Part shown: positions 62,972 through 64,000 of the stretch, piece after piece
Layout of the letters: every line of letters begins with the position of its first letter
Position numbering within the stretch: position 1 is the first letter of the stretch
Assembly (NCBI RefSeq): GCF_014397785.1
Contig: NZ_VZQQ01000021.1
Span: 59,034 to 123,033, forward strand
DNA length: 64,000 nucleotides
Origin: Paraburkholderia podalyriae
GTDB lineage: Bacteria > Pseudomonadota > Gammaproteobacteria > Burkholderiales > Burkholderiaceae
Direction: 5' to 3'
Program-made: the position numbers and the translations under genes
Notes under the pieces: model-generated
Databases searched by the model: none
Told to the model about the DNA's origin: nothing
What the model saw: the letters and a program-made list of their open reading frames with translations, nothing else

Positions 62972-62997
62972 GCATTATGCGCTGCAGCGCATAATGC
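62972..62997. promoter_or_regulatory. Perfect 26-bp palindrome in a 515-base gene-free gap
   Basis: The half-site GCATTATGCGCTG is followed by its exact reverse complement. A run of six T residues begins eight bases later, so it may act as a terminator; a loop-free palindrome of this length could equally be a protein-binding site. No gene was found elsewhere in 62756-63270. Confidence 0.5.
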
Positions 62998-63270
62998 AGA
63001 GGGTTTTTTGGTTGGCGATCGCGGCTACGAACCCGTGAGCAAGATCCGATGAAGTCAGGCCGCGATCGGTAACTAAAACCCTTCTATGAGGCATCGAAAG
63101 TCAAGACCCTTTCAAGAATAAAAAAGTCGGTTATGCGAAGTAAATCTCCAATAGACGACCCGTAAAGCACGCGGGCGGAACTGATGGCATATACCTTTTT
63201 GCAGGTTGGGATGTGAAGGGCGGAAGTGGCGTGCGTTGGCCACTCGGTGCCGGCAGCCTAGCGTCCACGC

Positions 63271-63453
63271 CTAGTCGTCGCGCCATTCAGGTGGACAGGT
63301 GGCCTCCGCGATCTCGGAGATCGTCACGCCATCGTCCACCTGGACCCTGAGCAACTGGTAGGTGTCCGGCACATCCGCAGTGCTCCCGATTTCCTGACGC
63401 AAGAGTGTTTCCCCCTTGAGATCGGCGTGGTTGCTGATTCTCCAGAGGACCAT
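63271..63453 (-). pseudogene. RES-domain toxin remnant with internal deletion
   Basis: The 60-residue frame begins MVLWRISNHADLKGE, the usual start of RES-family toxins (ParT/MbcT type, NAD-targeting). It then jumps to a C-terminal-like part, DVPDTYQLLRVQVDDGVTIS. About 50 central residues, including active-site positions, are missing. It follows the truncated antitoxin on the same strand, as in normal RES-Xre operons. Confidence 0.75.
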
Positions 63454-63481
63454 CAGGCAAAATATCCTTCGTCAATCTGGA

Positions 63482-63763
63482 CTAATGCAGGGCCAGGCGA
63501 ATCGCCCGATCCGATTCTTCGGTCGACAGACGCTCGTGCTGCTGCCGCCTGTGCGTCAGGGTGCGCCGTCGAATGATGAACGCAAATTCATCCGCTTTCA
63601 GCCCCCGGGCCGTCAGGCGGTCGCTCACTTCAACAGCGACGCGCTCGCTCGCAAGCTCAGCGAGGTCTGTCTCGTTGCGAATGCGTGCGTCCAGTAATTG
63701 CTCGAGCATTGCTAGTTCAGCGCGGATTTCCGGCCCTGCCGGTACAAAAGCTACCATGGTCAT
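63482..63763 (-). pseudogene. Xre/ParS/MbcA-type antitoxin, C-terminally truncated
   Basis: The 93-residue product from ATG 63763 contains ARIRNETDLAELASERVAVE, LTARGLKADEFAFIIRRRTL, and THRRQQHERLSTEESDRAIR, the Xre-like DNA-binding part of RES-Xre antitoxins. The toxin-binding C-terminus of about 50 residues is cut at LALH by a stop. The product may still bind its operator. ATG 63757 is an alternative start. Confidence 0.75.
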
Positions 63764-63773
63764 GGTGGCGCCC

Positions 63774-63816
63774 GTTTTGGCAAAATGCTCAACCATGGTC
63801 GGCGTTTTGCCAAAAC
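63774..63816. promoter_or_regulatory. Paired TTTTGSCAAAA operator boxes of the toxin-antitoxin locus
   Basis: GTTTTGGCAAAAT (63774-63786) and GTTTTGCCAAAAC (63804-63816) are near-palindromes 30 bases apart centre to centre, three helical turns. They lie just upstream of the antitoxin start, the usual place for autoregulation. Confidence 0.65.
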
Positions 63817-64000
63817 CGTGGTTGTGCACCCGCTGTTCGCTGTCCTGACGTCCGTTCAATTTAACATAAAAGCAATTGCCAACGATTTGATAAGGAATGC
63901 AGATGGAATTTCACGAATTCCAACCTGCATCGCCGACCATGAGGACGAGGCGGAATAGGTAGGTCGGGAAGTGCGCGCGGGCGAGCCGGGCCTTAGCCGT

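Noticed and set aside
62972..62997. Chromosome dimer resolution (dif) site
   Set aside because: It shares only a short GCGCATAATG string with dif; it is a full palindrome and lacks the XerC/XerD asymmetric arms.
1..64000. tRNA, rRNA, CRISPR arrays or intact insertion sequences
   Set aside because: No cloverleaf-like, ribosomal or regularly spaced repeat sequence was recognised, and all mobile-element pieces found are partial. This was by reading only, without a covariance-model search.

Overview
The window looks like a GC-rich chromosome or megaplasmid segment from the Burkholderiales, most likely Paraburkholderia, Caballeronia or Burkholderia. This is inferred from the two OmpC-type porins with '...AHAQSSVT(L/F)YG' N-termini, the many LysR, GntR and TetR regulators, and the overall codon use. 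No tRNA, rRNA or CRISPR array was recognised.

Region 1 (1-25010) reads as one catabolic supercluster for an N-methylated, probably hydroxylated, proline-type compound. It holds a 1-pyrroline-5-carboxylate (P5C) dehydrogenase cut by the window edge, hutG, and a minus-strand operon of an FAD dehydrogenase, hutD and etfBA, with an ETF-quinone oxidoreductase running divergently. A BetI-like TetR gene faces a PotABCD-type ABC transporter with a PutA-like protein inserted between the permease and binding-protein genes. Next come a proline-racemase-family enzyme with a Ser/Cys active site, an Ldh2-type imine reductase, a DddP-like M24 enzyme, a LysR regulator, and a GbcAB-like Rieske oxygenase with its reductase. 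A plausible flow is uptake, Rieske N-demethylation, FAD/ETF-linked demethylation, dehydration to pyrroline-2-carboxylate, reduction to proline, and oxidation to P5C and glutamate. The PutA-like protein has a normal proline dehydrogenase half, but its aldehyde dehydrogenase half has lost all its catalytic residues, so the separate P5C dehydrogenase probably completes the pathway.

Region 2 (25011-37190) is an accessory patchwork. Remnants of a Tn3-family transposase and resolvase, IS110, IS630 and a tyrosine recombinase sit beside truncated or frameshifted genes (an IorB-like oxidoreductase, a membrane protein, IolG). Intact genes include a haloalkane dehalogenase-like hydrolase, a TetR and a LysR regulator, a porin, an AAHS-type MFS transporter, an EthD-like protein, a zinc alcohol dehydrogenase and a GFA-family protein.

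Region 3 (37190-55000) is an aromatic-acid cluster, best explained as gallate, syringate or 3-O-methylgallate catabolism. It contains a VanAB-like demethylase, two GntR regulators, a LigBA-type ring-cleavage dioxygenase, a LysR-type regulator with two HTH domains, a complete Liv-type ABC transporter, galBCD-type genes leading to pyruvate and oxaloacetate, an alpha/beta hydrolase with a SnoaL-like partner, and a glutathione-independent formaldehyde dehydrogenase for the C1 unit released by demethylation. Palindromic GGATCC boxes lie near the GntR genes and the ligB and liv promoters.

Region 4 (55000-64000) starts with a porin and continues with a decayed second copy of parts of region 3: a second VanB-like reductase, an in-frame deletion scar of the formaldehyde dehydrogenase, a second hydrolase/SnoaL pair and a frameshifted second two-HTH LysR. 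A tannase/feruloyl-esterase-like lipoprotein follows, and the window ends in a broken RES-Xre toxin-antitoxin locus that keeps its operator-like repeats.
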